The position numbers and the translations under genes were made by a program. The notes beneath the pieces are model-generated. The model had not been told where the DNA came from and searched no databases. It worked only from the letters and a program-made list of their open reading frames with translations. From Burkholderiales bacterium (lineage in GTDB: Bacteria > Pseudomonadota > Gammaproteobacteria > Burkholderiales > Burkholderiaceae_C): 64,000 nucleotides of DNA. The stretch's first letter is position 1, and each line of letters starts with the position of its first letter. The stretch covers positions 434,001 to 498,000 of the forward strand of contig JACPOK010000033.1 of assembly GCA_016191525.1 (NCBI GenBank), given 5' to 3'. Shown piece by piece: positions 18,511 to 27,738 of the stretch.

Positions 18511-18910
18511 AATGCTGGCCCGCGGCCAGCAAGTGCTGGCGCAGCAGGCTTTCTCGGTGCTGCTGGATGCGCGGCTGGATGCGTTCTCGCCCGGCGGCGC
18601 CGAGCTGTCCGTGCCGCTGGCACCGAAGCTGCTGCAGCAGAACGGCTTTGTGCATGGCGGTGTGCTGGCCTACCTGGCCGACAACGCCCTCACCTATGCG
18701 GGCGGCTCGGTACTGGGAGAAGTGCTCACCGCCGAATTCAAGATCAACTATTTACGGCCAGCCACGGATGCCGACAGGCTGGTCGCCGTGGCCACCGTGG
18801 TGGGCAGCGGCAAGACCCAGGCCGTGTGCCGCTGCGACATCTTCCTGGAGCGCGCCGGCGAACGCAAACTGTGCGCCGCCGCGCAGGGAACGATCCGCAA
18901 GGTGGGGTGA
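18500..18910 (+). CDS. PaaI-type hotdog thioesterase
   Basis: NGFVHGGVLAYLADNALTYAGGSVLG...TAEFKINYLRPA. Confidence 0.85.
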   Translation: MPAEMLARGQQVLAQQAFSVLLDARLDAFSPGGAELSVPLAPKLLQQNGFVHGGVLAYLADNALTYAGGSVLGEVLTAEFKINYLRPATDADRLVAVATVVGSGKTQAVCRCDIFLERAGERKLCAAAQGTIRKVG

Positions 18911-18923
18911 CATACGGGGCAGA

Positions 18924-18984
18924 GTGGATTGCGGGTCAAGCCCGCAATGACAACATGTCATGCCGGGCTCGACCCGGCATCCAC
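18924..18984. repeat. REP-like palindromic repeat pair
   Basis: GTGGATTGCGGGTCAAGCCCGCAATGAC + GTCATGCCGGGCTCGACCCGGCATCCAC. Confidence 0.85.
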
Positions 18985-18993
18985 GTTCGCGAA

Positions 18994-19278
18994 CTACAAG
19001 ATCGACGAATACAGGTCAAGCCACTCCGGATTGCTTTTCTCGATCAGCTCCACCTTCCACTCCCGTTTCCAGTTCTTGATCTGCTTCTCCTTCTGGATAG
19101 CCGCTTCAACCGAAGGCGTGGATTCGAACCAGACGAGGTCATGCACGGCGTATTGCTTCGTGAACCCGTCGACGGCGTTGCTCTTGTGCTCGTGAATCCG
19201 CCGCACGAGGTCATTGGTGATGCCTACGTATAGCGTGCCGTTTCGCCGGCTGGCCAGAAGGTAGACAAAATAGTCCAT
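18994..19278 (-). CDS. GIY-YIG nuclease domain protein
   Basis: MDYFVYLLASRRNGTLYVGITNDLVRRIHEHKSNAVDGFTKQYAVHDLVWFE...AIQKEKQIKNW. Confidence 0.93.
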   Translation of the reverse strand: MDYFVYLLASRRNGTLYVGITNDLVRRIHEHKSNAVDGFTKQYAVHDLVWFESTPSVEAAIQKEKQIKNWKREWKVELIEKSNPEWLDLYSSIL

Positions 19279-19299
19279 GGGCCGGGATTGTTGGGGGGC

Positions 19300-19369
19300 G
19301 TGGATTGCGGGTCAAGCCCGCAATGACAACCTTGCGATTTGTCATCCCGGGCTTGACCCGGGATCCACT
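19300..19369. repeat. REP-like palindromic repeat pair
   Basis: GTGGATTGCGGGTCAAGCCCGCAATGAC + GTCATCCCGGGCTTGACCCGGGATCCAC. Confidence 0.85.
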
Positions 19370-19377
19370 CCACGCCA

Positions 19378-20025
19378 TCAAGCCAGCCCCTTCTCCACCA
19401 TGTCCAGCAACCGCTGCCCCACCACGCGCGCCTGCGCGGGCGTGAAGGCATGCAGGGGACCGTCGATGACGAGCATGGCCAAGCCGTGCACGGCCGACCA
19501 GGCGAGGTACTCGGCGCCGATGCGGCGCTCCTTGGGCAGCACGCCGGCCTGGACCATCAGGTCCAATGCCGAGCCCAGCAGCTGGAAGGGGTTCATGCCG
19601 CTTTCCCCGGCCTTGGCTTCGTCCAGCGGACCGCCTTCATCACCCGGCATGGAGAAAGACGCGCGGAACAGCCCTGGCTCGGCCTGGGCGAACTCGACAT
19701 AGCCGGTGCCGACGGCGCGCAGGCTGGCTCGCGCGCGGGCGGCTGGGTCTTTCACTTTGCTCACCTTCTTCAGCTCGGCTTCCATCGCACGGGCCAAGGC
19801 CGCCAGCCCGGCGGCGCGCACAGCACGCAGCAATTCGTCGCGGCCGGCGAAGTGGCGGTAGGCGGCGTTGGGCACCACGCCCGCGCGGCGCGTGGCCTCG
19901 CGCAGCACCACGGCTTCGGGCCCGCCGGCGCGCGCCAGTTCGATGCCGGCGTCCAGCAGTGCACGGTAGAGGTCACCGTGGCGGTAGGTGCTGCGTACGG
20001 CAGGGCTGGCGGGGGCGCGGGGCAT
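19378..20025 (-). CDS. TetR family transcriptional regulator
   Basis: ALLDAGIELARAGGPEAVVLREATRRAGVVPNAAYRHFAGRDELL; internal ATG start chosen (ORF track extends to 20097). Confidence 0.85.
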   Translation of the reverse strand: MPRAPASPAVRSTYRHGDLYRALLDAGIELARAGGPEAVVLREATRRAGVVPNAAYRHFAGRDELLRAVRAAGLAALARAMEAELKKVSKVKDPAARARASLRAVGTGYVEFAQAEPGLFRASFSMPGDEGGPLDEAKAGESGMNPFQLLGSALDLMVQAGVLPKERRIGAEYLAWSAVHGLAMLVIDGPLHAFTPAQARVVGQRLLDMVEKGLA

Positions 20026-20114
20026 TTGCTTTCTGTTTCGGGTTTGATGTGGACACTGTTCATTATCTATGCTATGGTTTGTGTACACCGTCCACAATCA
20101 AAAAGGATTTGCGA

Positions 20115-20564
20115 ATGAAAGTCGAACCGTACCTGTTCTTCAATGGCCGCGCCGACGAGGCCATCGAGTTCTACAAGAAGGCGCTGGGCGCCCAGGTGAA
20201 CATGCTGATGCGCTTCAAGGACAGCCCTGAGAAGCCCTCCGCCGAAATGTGCCCGGGCGGCGTGCTGCCCCCGCCCGAGAGCGTGATGCACAGCAGCCTG
20301 AGCGTCGGCGATACGCAGCTGATGATTTCCGACGGCATGCCGGGCAGCAAGCCCGAATTCAAGGGCTTCTCGCTCTCGCTGGGCTACACCGACGAGGCCA
20401 GCGCGAAGAAGACCTTCGCCGCCCTCAGTGAAGGTGGCAAGGTGGTCATGCCCCTGGGCAAGACCTTCTATTCGCCCTGCTTCGGCATGGTGGAAGACAA
20501 ATTCGGCATGGGATGGATGGTGATCGTCGACGACGGCAGCATGCCGCACACCGGAAAAAAGTGA
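20115..20564 (+). CDS. VOC (PhnB-like glyoxalase) family protein
   Basis: MKVEPYLFFNGRADEAIEFYKKALGAQVNMLMRFKD. Confidence 0.9.
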   Translation: MKVEPYLFFNGRADEAIEFYKKALGAQVNMLMRFKDSPEKPSAEMCPGGVLPPPESVMHSSLSVGDTQLMISDGMPGSKPEFKGFSLSLGYTDEASAKKTFAALSEGGKVVMPLGKTFYSPCFGMVEDKFGMGWMVIVDDGSMPHTGKK

Positions 20565-20574
20565 GGCTGCCCGC

Positions 20575-21042
20575 ATGAACCCCACGACAGTTGAACGCAA
20601 ATCAGAGCGTGACTTTGTGGTCACGCGAACCTTCAACGCCCCGGCCCGCAAGGTGTTCGAGGCGTGGACCCAGCCCGAACTTCTCAAGCGCTGGTGGGCA
20701 CCGAAATCGATGGGGGTGTCCCTGCTTTCCTGTGAAGCGGATGTCCGCGCCGGGGGCAGCTACCGGTTCGAGATGGGCCACGAAGGTACAAAGCCGATGG
20801 CGTTCTTCGGCAAGTACGCCGAAGTGATCCCCGGCGCGCGCCTGGTCTGGACCAATGAGGAGAGTGCCGACGGTGCCGTGACCACCGTCACCTTCCAGGA
20901 ACATGATGGCAAGACGCAGCTGGCGTGGCACGAGCTCTACCCCTCGAAGCAAGCCCTCGACGAGGCCATGGCCGGCATGGAGAGCTGCATGCCCGAGCAA
21001 TTCGGGCAGCTGGACGCGGTTCTCGCCGCGCAGAAAGCCTAG
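20575..21042 (+). CDS. SRPBCC / AHSA1 family protein
   Basis: FVVTRTFNAPARKVFEAWTQPELLKRWWAPKSMGV. Confidence 0.9.
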   Translation: MNPTTVERKSERDFVVTRTFNAPARKVFEAWTQPELLKRWWAPKSMGVSLLSCEADVRAGGSYRFEMGHEGTKPMAFFGKYAEVIPGARLVWTNEESADGAVTTVTFQEHDGKTQLAWHELYPSKQALDEAMAGMESCMPEQFGQLDAVLAAQKA

Positions 21043-22649
21043 AACCCCGCCGCCAGCCCGTCGCGCCGCGAATCGCTGGCGGCCACGTAGCCTTCCACCT
21101 TGGTGTCGCCGGCCTTCCAGATGAACTGGCCCGAGCCGAAGTCCTGGTAGCTGTCGTTGATCACCTCGGCGCGGTGGCCGCGGTTCAGCAGTTCCTGCAC
21201 CGTGGCCTTGTTCATCAGGTGCTCCACGTTGATCTCCAGGCCGGTGTTGAAGCGCCAGCGCGGCGCATCGCACGCGGCCTGCGGGTTCTGCCTGTAGTCG
21301 AGCATGCGCACCAGCGTCTGCAGGTGCCCCTGCGGCTGCATGTTGCCGCCCATCACGCCAAAGCTCATCACCGGCTGGCCATCCTTGGTGAGGAAGGCCG
21401 GGATGATGGTGTGGAAGGGCCGCTTGCCCGGCGCCACCTGGTTGGCGCCCGGCTCCAGGCTGAACCCGTGGCCGCGGTTCTGCAGGCTGATGCCGAATTC
21501 CGGTTCCACGCAGCCCGAGCCAAAGCCCATGTAGTTGCTCTGGATGAAGCTGATCATCATGCCGTTCTCGTCGGCGGCCGTGAGGTAGATGGTGCCGCCC
21601 TTGACCGGGTTGCCTGCCTTGAAGTCCTGGGCCTTCTTCATGTCGATCAGCTTCGCGCGGCTCTTGAGGTACTCGCTGTCCAGCATCTGCCCGGTGGTGA
21701 CTTCCATCGCGCCGCGCTCGGCGACGTAGCGGTAAGTGTCGGCAAAGGCCAGCTTCATCGCCTCGATCTGCAGGTGCTGCGAATCGGCGCCGTCCACCGG
21801 CATGGAAGCCAGGTCAAAGTTGTCCAGCATGCCCAGCGCCATCAGCGCGGCGATGCCCTGGCCGTTGGGCGGGATTTCGTGCACGGTGTAGCCGCGGTAG
21901 TCCTTTGCGATCGGCTTGACCCATTCGGGCTTGAAGGCGGCCAGGTCCTTCGCCGTCATGCTGCCGCCATTGGCTTTGGAAAACTTTTCGATGGCATGGG
22001 CGATCTCGCCGCCATAGAACGCTGCGCCCTTGCTTTGCGCAATGGCACGCAGGCCCTTCGCCGCAGCCGGGAAACGGAACAGCTCGCCCACTTCGGGCGC
22101 CCTGCCCCACGGCAGGAAGCCCTGCGCGAAGCCGGGCTGGCCGCCCAGCTCGTCCAGCGGCGCGACCCATTTGCCCTGCACCACCACGGGCAGCAGGTAG
22201 CCGCGCTCGGCGATCTCGATGGCGGGCTCCAGCAAGTCGGCGAACGGCAGCTTGCCGAAGCGCTCCGACAGTGCGACCCAGCTGCCGACGGCACCGGGAA
22301 TGGTGGCCGAATCCAGGCCGCGCTTGGGCGGGGTCTTGGCGCCGTCGCCGTATTTCCTGCGGAAGTATTCCGGCGTCCACGCGCCGGGCGCGGGGCCGGA
22401 GGCATTCAGGCCGTGCAGTTCCTTGCCGTCCCACAGGATGGCGAAAGAGTCGCTGCCCAGGCCGTTGCTCACCGGCTCGACGATGGTCATGGCGGCGGCG
22501 GCGGCGATGGCTGCGTCCGCCGCGTTGCCGCCCTTCCACATCATCCGCAGCCCGGCCTGCGCGGCCAGCGGGTGTGATGTGGAGCAGACGTTGCGCGCGA
22601 ACACGGGGACGCGCGTTGTCGGGTAGGGGTTGTTGAAATCGAAGTTCAT
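21039..22649 (-). CDS. Gamma-glutamyltransferase family protein
   Basis: GGNAADAAIAAAAAMTIVEPVSNGLGSDSFA...GGTIYLTAADENGMMISFIQSNY. Confidence 0.92.
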   Translation of the reverse strand: MNFDFNNPYPTTRVPVFARNVCSTSHPLAAQAGLRMMWKGGNAADAAIAAAAAMTIVEPVSNGLGSDSFAILWDGKELHGLNASGPAPGAWTPEYFRRKYGDGAKTPPKRGLDSATIPGAVGSWVALSERFGKLPFADLLEPAIEIAERGYLLPVVVQGKWVAPLDELGGQPGFAQGFLPWGRAPEVGELFRFPAAAKGLRAIAQSKGAAFYGGEIAHAIEKFSKANGGSMTAKDLAAFKPEWVKPIAKDYRGYTVHEIPPNGQGIAALMALGMLDNFDLASMPVDGADSQHLQIEAMKLAFADTYRYVAERGAMEVTTGQMLDSEYLKSRAKLIDMKKAQDFKAGNPVKGGTIYLTAADENGMMISFIQSNYMGFGSGCVEPEFGISLQNRGHGFSLEPGANQVAPGKRPFHTIIPAFLTKDGQPVMSFGVMGGNMQPQGHLQTLVRMLDYRQNPQAACDAPRWRFNTGLEINVEHLMNKATVQELLNRGHRAEVINDSYQDFGSGQFIWKAGDTKVEGYVAASDSRRDGLAAGF

Positions 22650-22735
22650 ACCGCCATTATCGAAACAGCGATCAAAAAGTAAAAGCGAATATTGCTTTAC
22701 CTATACTAAAGGTTTTGTTTACCAAAGGCCCACGC

Positions 22736-23608
22736 ATGAGCAGCATCCGCATCCTGCGCACCTTCGCCGCGGTGGCCACCGAAGGCTCGTTCGCGGCGGC
22801 GGCGCAGCGCATGGCCCTGACGCCTGCGGCCGTGGGCCTGCAGATGCGCACGCTGGAAGCCGAGCTGCGCCGCCCGCTGTTCACGCGCGAGGGCAAGGCG
22901 GTGATGCTGGGCGATGCCGGCCGCGAGGCGCTGCCCGCCGTGCGGCGGCTGCTGACGCTGTATGACCAGCTGTTGGCCGCGACGCCCTCGGCCAGTGCGA
23001 TGGCCGGCACCCTGCACCTGGGCTCCATCGTCTCGGCCGTGCGCCCGCTGATCCAGGCCACGCTGGCGCTGAAGGCGCGCCACCCGGGGCTGGAGCTGCA
23101 TGTGTCGTCCGCCAAATCGGCCGAGCTGGTGGCGCGCGTGGCCGCGGGCGAGCTGGACGCGGCCATCGCCGTGCGCCAGCCGCGCAGCGCCAGCACCGAG
23201 CTGGCCTGGACCGCGCTTTATTCCGAGCCCATGGTGCTGCTGGCAGGCCGCGCGGTGGAAGACGCGCCGCCGCGTACCCTGCTGCAGCGCCACCCCTTCA
23301 TCCGGTTCGACCGCACGCAGGACACGGGCCAGCTGGTGGAGCGCGCGCTCAAGCGGCTGCGCGCCCAGCCACGCGACTTCCTGGAACTCAATGCCATCGA
23401 GAGCGTGGCCGACCTTGTGCGCTCGGGCCTGGGCCTGGCGCTGCTGCCCCTGCTGCGCGACGCGCGCTGGCACGCCGACCCGCGCCTGCGAGTGATCGAC
23501 ATACCCCGGCCCGAATCGCGGCACATCGCCTTGGTGCAGCGGCGCGAAGCCGTGAACCCCGCGGCGATCAGCGCGCTGGCCCGGGAGTTCCTCGCGCGCG
23601 AAGCCTGA
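22736..23608 (+). CDS. LysR family transcriptional regulator
   Basis: ILRTFAAVATEGSFAAAAQRMALTPAAVGLQMRTLEAELRRPLF. Confidence 0.92.
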   Translation: MSSIRILRTFAAVATEGSFAAAAQRMALTPAAVGLQMRTLEAELRRPLFTREGKAVMLGDAGREALPAVRRLLTLYDQLLAATPSASAMAGTLHLGSIVSAVRPLIQATLALKARHPGLELHVSSAKSAELVARVAAGELDAAIAVRQPRSASTELAWTALYSEPMVLLAGRAVEDAPPRTLLQRHPFIRFDRTQDTGQLVERALKRLRAQPRDFLELNAIESVADLVRSGLGLALLPLLRDARWHADPRLRVIDIPRPESRHIALVQRREAVNPAAISALAREFLAREA

Positions 23609-24269
23609 GGCCGTACACCACGCCGTGCAGGGCCAGCAGCAACGGCACAAGCACCACGCCGGCCCAGACCCCGTGACTGTCGCGCCAGAGCAGCGGCGCC
23701 AGCACCGAAAGCGGTGCACCCACACCCGCCATGATGGCCACTGCGCGCCACGAGAATTGCGGTGGCTGGTCTTTGGGTGCGTAGAGCGCGTGCAGCAAGG
23801 CGCCGGCGCTGATGGCGAAAGCCGCACCCAGCCCCGCGAGAAAGCCGATCTCCAGCCAGCGGATGTCGCGCAACGCCACGGCCTGCGCCGGGTCGGCGGG
23901 ATTGACCCACACGGTGAACTTGCTGTGGTCCGGGCCCAGGTAGTTGTCCAGCCGCTGGTTCCAGTCGTCCAGGTTGGCGCCGCTGGATTCGCTCAGGGCG
24001 GAAAACGAAATCTGGTCGCTGGTGTAGGCCTTGCCCTGCCACGCGTAGCTGAAGCTGCCGGAAAGCCGCGAGGTGCCCTGCTGCCGCCGGCCCAGGCTGG
24101 CCGAGGTGGCCTCCACACCGCGCTCCACCAGCATGCCTTCCACCGGCTTCCAGTGCAGCGACTGCAGGTGCTGCGCGACGCGCCAGCCCGCCGCCGCTAT
24201 CAGGCCCAGGCCCGTGAGCAGCACGGGGCCGAACAGCAGCCAGACCATGCCGTTGCCTTGTTTGCGCAT
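23568..24269 (-). CDS. DUF3592-like membrane protein
   Basis: W.PVEG.....Y.W.G..Y.SD.......VNP.DP pattern with flanking TM segments. Confidence 0.75.
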   Translation of the reverse strand: MRKQGNGMVWLLFGPVLLTGLGLIAAAGWRVAQHLQSLHWKPVEGMLVERGVEATSASLGRRQQGTSRLSGSFSYAWQGKAYTSDQISFSALSESSGANLDDWNQRLDNYLGPDHSKFTVWVNPADPAQAVALRDIRWLEIGFLAGLGAAFAISAGALLHALYAPKDQPPQFSWRAVAIMAGVGAPLSVLAPLLWRDSHGVWAGVVLVPLLLALHGVVYGLRLRARGTPGPAR

Positions 24270-24292
24270 GCGGCCACTCTACACTGCGCGGC

Positions 24293-24934
24293 ATGAAGAA
24301 AGAATTCATCGCGCCGTTCTTCGCCACGCTGCGCGCCGCCAACCCGCACCCGAAAACCGAGCTGGAATACAGCACGCCCTTCGAGCTGCTGGCCGCCGTG
24401 CTGCTGTCGGCACAGGCTACGGATGCGGGGGTGAACAAGGCCACGCGCGTGCTGTACCCGGTGGCCAACACGCCGGAAAAGATCATCAGGCTGGGCTTGC
24501 CGAAGCTGGAGGATTACCTCAAGACCATCGGCCTGTACCGTGCCAAGGCGAAGAACCTGATGGCCACCTGCCACCTGCTGGTGGAAAAGCATGGCGGCAA
24601 GGTGCCGCGCACGCGCGAAGAGCTGGAAGAGCTGCCCGGCGTGGGCCGCAAGACGGCCAACGTGGTGCTGAACGTGGTCTACAACGAGCCCACGATGGCG
24701 GTGGACACGCACATCTTCCGCATCAGCAACCGCACCGGCCTGGCGCCGGGCAAGACGCCGCTGGAGGTGGAGCTGAAACTGCTCAAGCGTGTGCCGCCGG
24801 AGTACATGCTGCACGCGCACCACTGGCTGATCCTGCATGGGCGCTATGTGTGTGTGGCACGCAAGCCGCTTTGCTGGAAGTGCGCCGTGGCCCGATACTG
24901 CGACTACAAACCCAAGACGCCGCCCCCGGCGTGA
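24293..24934 (+). CDS. nth: Endonuclease III
   Basis: HhH LPGVGRKTANVVLN, VDTHIFRISNR, C-terminal C-x6-C-x2-C-x5-C Fe-S loop. Confidence 0.95.
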   Translation: MKKEFIAPFFATLRAANPHPKTELEYSTPFELLAAVLLSAQATDAGVNKATRVLYPVANTPEKIIRLGLPKLEDYLKTIGLYRAKAKNLMATCHLLVEKHGGKVPRTREELEELPGVGRKTANVVLNVVYNEPTMAVDTHIFRISNRTGLAPGKTPLEVELKLLKRVPPEYMLHAHHWLILHGRYVCVARKPLCWKCAVARYCDYKPKTPPPA

Positions 24935-24945
24935 CAAAGGACTGC

Positions 24946-25551
24946 ATGGAAGAAAACACCTCGGGCCACGGCCCCATGTCGGCTGTGCCGCCGGAGATCG
25001 ACCGCTGGAACTGGGGCGCCTTCTTCCTCAACTGGATCTGGGGCATAGGCAACAACACCTGGATCGCCTTGCTGATGTTCGTGCCGTTCGCCAACATGGT
25101 GATGCCCTTCGTGCTGGGCGCCAAGGGCAGCGCCTGGGCCTGGCGCAACAAGAAGTGGGACAGCGTGGAGCACTTTCGCCGCGTGCAGCGCAAATGGGCG
25201 GTCTGGTCGCTGGTGGCCTGGCTGGCCTTCATCGCGCTGATCGTGGCCATCGTGTTCGGCGTGATGTTTTCCATGAAGAAATCCGACGTCTACCAACAGG
25301 CCGTGCGTCAGCTGCAGGTCAGTGACGAAGCCATGGACATCCTGGGCGCCCCGGTCACCACCGGCTGGCCGTCTGGCAGCTTCAACGTCTCGGGCCCCGA
25401 CGGTACCGCCAGTTTCTCGTTCGACGCCGAAGGCAAGAAGGCCTCGGGCACCGTTTACGTGGAGGCCACCCGTGCCCGCGGCCAATGGGCATTCGACCAC
25501 CTGGAACTTGCCGTGCAGGGGCAGGAAAAGCGCATCGACCTTGATCCATGA
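24946..25551 (+). CDS. Coa1-like (cytochrome c oxidase assembly factor family) membrane protein
   Basis: NWGAFFLNWIWGIGNNTWIALLMFVPFANMVMPFVLGAKG plus C-terminal Coa1-like soluble domain. Confidence 0.65.
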   Translation: MEENTSGHGPMSAVPPEIDRWNWGAFFLNWIWGIGNNTWIALLMFVPFANMVMPFVLGAKGSAWAWRNKKWDSVEHFRRVQRKWAVWSLVAWLAFIALIVAIVFGVMFSMKKSDVYQQAVRQLQVSDEAMDILGAPVTTGWPSGSFNVSGPDGTASFSFDAEGKKASGTVYVEATRARGQWAFDHLELAVQGQEKRIDLDP

Positions 25552-25655
25552 AGGTGCGGCGGCTGAAAAACCGCACCAGGTTGGCATGCAAACTATTTAC
25601 CTTGACGCTTGCCCGCTGGCGGGTTGTACTGTCTGCTCAACAACAAGGGGTATTC

Positions 25656-25988
25656 ATGGAAAATTCATCGGGCCAGGGCAAGCAGGCAGTCGTTCCGCCG
25701 GAACTCAAGGGCTGGAACTTTGGCGCCATGCTGCTGAACTGGATCTGGGGCCTGGGCAACGGCACCTATATTGCCTTGCTGATGTTCGTGCCGTTCGTCA
25801 ATTTCGTGATGTTCTTCGTGCTGGGCGCCAAGGGCAACGAATGGGCCTGGCGCAACAAGAAGTGGGACAGCGTGGAGCACTTCCAGAAGGTGCAGAAGAC
25901 CTGGACCACGGTCTCGCTGGTCCTGCTGGCGCTGGGCGTCGTGGGCGGCATTGCCGGCGCGATGATGGCGCCTTCGGTTCCCCAGTAA
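25656..25988 (+). CDS. Short paralogue of the upstream protein, N-terminal membrane module only
   Basis: NFGAMLLNWIWGLGNGTYIALLMFVPFVNFVMFFVLGAKGNEWAWRNKKWDSVEHF nearly matches the preceding gene. Confidence 0.75.
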   Translation: MENSSGQGKQAVVPPELKGWNFGAMLLNWIWGLGNGTYIALLMFVPFVNFVMFFVLGAKGNEWAWRNKKWDSVEHFQKVQKTWTTVSLVLLALGVVGGIAGAMMAPSVPQ

Positions 25989-26055
25989 ACCGCGGCGCTC
26001 CCCGGGGCGGTGGGGTTGCGGCTAAAGTGGCGGCAACACCATCCCGGGGAACGCA

Positions 26056-26325
26056 ATGGATTCAAGCAAGGCGCAGGAAACGCTGGACCTGCACGGCCAG
26101 AACATCAATGGCCTGATGGACAACCAGCTGGCACTTGCCGCGCAAGTGCAGGTGCTGCAGGCGGTGCTGGCCACCGTGCTGCTGCATCACCCGGACAAGC
26201 CCGCGCTGCTGGGCACGTTCCAGAAATACATGGCGATCACCAAACAGTCGGCGCCGCAGCTGGCCGACCGCATGGAAGGGCTGGAGAGCGGCATGCTGGC
26301 CCTGCTGGGGCAGCACCAAGCCTGA
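26056..26325 (+). CDS. Small hypothetical protein
   Basis: MDSSKAQETLDLHGQNINGLMDNQLALAAQVQVLQAVL... Confidence 0.55.
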   Translation: MDSSKAQETLDLHGQNINGLMDNQLALAAQVQVLQAVLATVLLHHPDKPALLGTFQKYMAITKQSAPQLADRMEGLESGMLALLGQHQA

Positions 26326-27738
26326 TCAAATCCCCTGCCAGCCGCCGCCCAGCGCCTGGATCAGCGCCACGGCCGCGGTCTGCCGGTCGGCCTGCATCTG
26401 CACCAGGTTGCGGCGCGCGCTGAGCGCGGTGGCCTGCGCGGTGATCACTTCGGTGTAGCCCACCTGCCCCGCCTTGTAGCGATTAAGCACCTGTTCCTCC
26501 ACTTGGCTGGCCGCCTGCGCCGCTTGCTGGCGCAGCGTGAGCTGCTGCGCCAGGATGCGCAGCGCGACCAGGTCGTCCTCCACCTGCGCGAAAGCGTCCA
26601 GCACCGTCTGCCGGTAGCGCGCCGCGGCTTCGTCCAGCGCGGCGCGCGCGCCGGCCACCTGCGCCGTGGTGGCGCCGCCGTTGAAGATCGTCTGCGCCAG
26701 TGAAACACCGAGCGCCCACACCAGGCTGGAAGCGCTGAACAAGTCGCCGATGCTGGCCGCGGAGAGGCCCGCCGAGCCGGTCAGGCGCAGGCTGGGGTAG
26801 TAGCCCGCCATGGCGATGCCGATGCGCTCATTGGCGGCGGCCACGCGGCGCTCGGCAGCCGCGATGTCGGGGCGGCGCTGCAGCAGCGTGGATGGAACAT
26901 CCACCGGCACGGCGGGCACGGTGGCCTGCCAACCGGGCAGCGCCGCCAGCGTGAAGTTCGCGGGCGCCTGGCCCACCAGCACGGCGATGGCGTGTTCGAG
27001 CTGCGCGCGCTGGCGCTCCAGCGTCAGCGCATCGGCCTGCGCATTGGCCAGCGAGGTTTGCGCCTGCAGCACATCTGTTTTGGCGGCGATGCCGGCGGTG
27101 TAGCGGTTCTGCGTGATTTCCAGCGAGCGCTGATAGCCCTTGATGGTTTCATCCAGCAGGCCGCGCTGCACGTCGGCGCCGCGCAGGGCAAAGTAGTCGG
27201 CGGCCAGTTCGCCCTGGGCGGAGAGCCTGGCGGCCGCCAGATCGGCCACGCTGGCCTGCTCGCCCGCGCGTGCCGCATCCACGCCGCGCCGCAGGCGCCC
27301 CCACACGTCGGGCTCCCAGCTGCCGCCGATATTCACCTGGTAGCTCTTGCTGCTGCCGCCACCGCCGCCGCGGCCGCTGCGGTTGGCCCCCGCATCCAGC
27401 GTGACGGTGGGAAAGAGCGAGGCGCGCTGCTCGGCCACCAGCGCCCTCGCCTGCGCGTACGCGGCCACGGCGGCCGCCACGTTCTGGTTGGAAATCTCCA
27501 CCCGGGAAGCCAGCTCGTTCAATTGCGTATCGCCAAACAGCTGCCACCATGGCCCGCGCTGCAGTGCATCAGCAGGCGCTGCTGGAATCCACTGCCCGCG
27601 GCCTTCCTTGAAGTCCACCGGCACGTCCATCGCGGGCTGCCGGTAGGTGGGGCCCACGGCGCAGCCGGCCATCAGCAGGGCCAGTGCCAGCGCGGTCAGC
27701 CGGGTGGGCAATGTTCTCGTTCTCATGGGAGTCCTCAT
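26326..27738 (-). CDS. RND efflux outer-membrane lipoprotein (NodT/OprM family)
   Basis: Lipobox LMAGCAVGPTY; TolC-type architecture; downstream of RND genes. Confidence 0.93.
   Translation of the reverse strand: MRTPMRTRTLPTRLTALALALLMAGCAVGPTYRQPAMDVPVDFKEGRGQWIPAAPADALQRGPWWQLFGDTQLNELASRVEISNQNVAAAVAAYAQARALVAEQRASLFPTVTLDAGANRSGRGGGGGSSKSYQVNIGGSWEPDVWGRLRRGVDAARAGEQASVADLAAARLSAQGELAADYFALRGADVQRGLLDETIKGYQRSLEITQNRYTAGIAAKTDVLQAQTSLANAQADALTLERQRAQLEHAIAVLVGQAPANFTLAALPGWQATVPAVPVDVPSTLLQRRPDIAAAERRVAAANERIGIAMAGYYPSLRLTGSAGLSAASIGDLFSASSLVWALGVSLAQTIFNGGATTAQVAGARAALDEAAARYRQTVLDAFAQVEDDLVALRILAQQLTLRQQAAQAASQVEEQVLNRYKAGQVGYTEVITAQATALSARRNLVQMQADRQTAAVALIQALGGGWQGI

Noticed and set aside
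19110-19135. GGATTCGAACCAGA resembling a tRNA T-arm
   Set aside because: Lies inside the GIY-YIG coding sequence (VWFESTP) with no cloverleaf around it.
17909-19369. CRISPR-like appearance of the palindromic repeats
   Set aside because: Irregular spacing, each unit is itself a palindrome pair, no uniform spacers and no cas genes; REP-like units explain them better.
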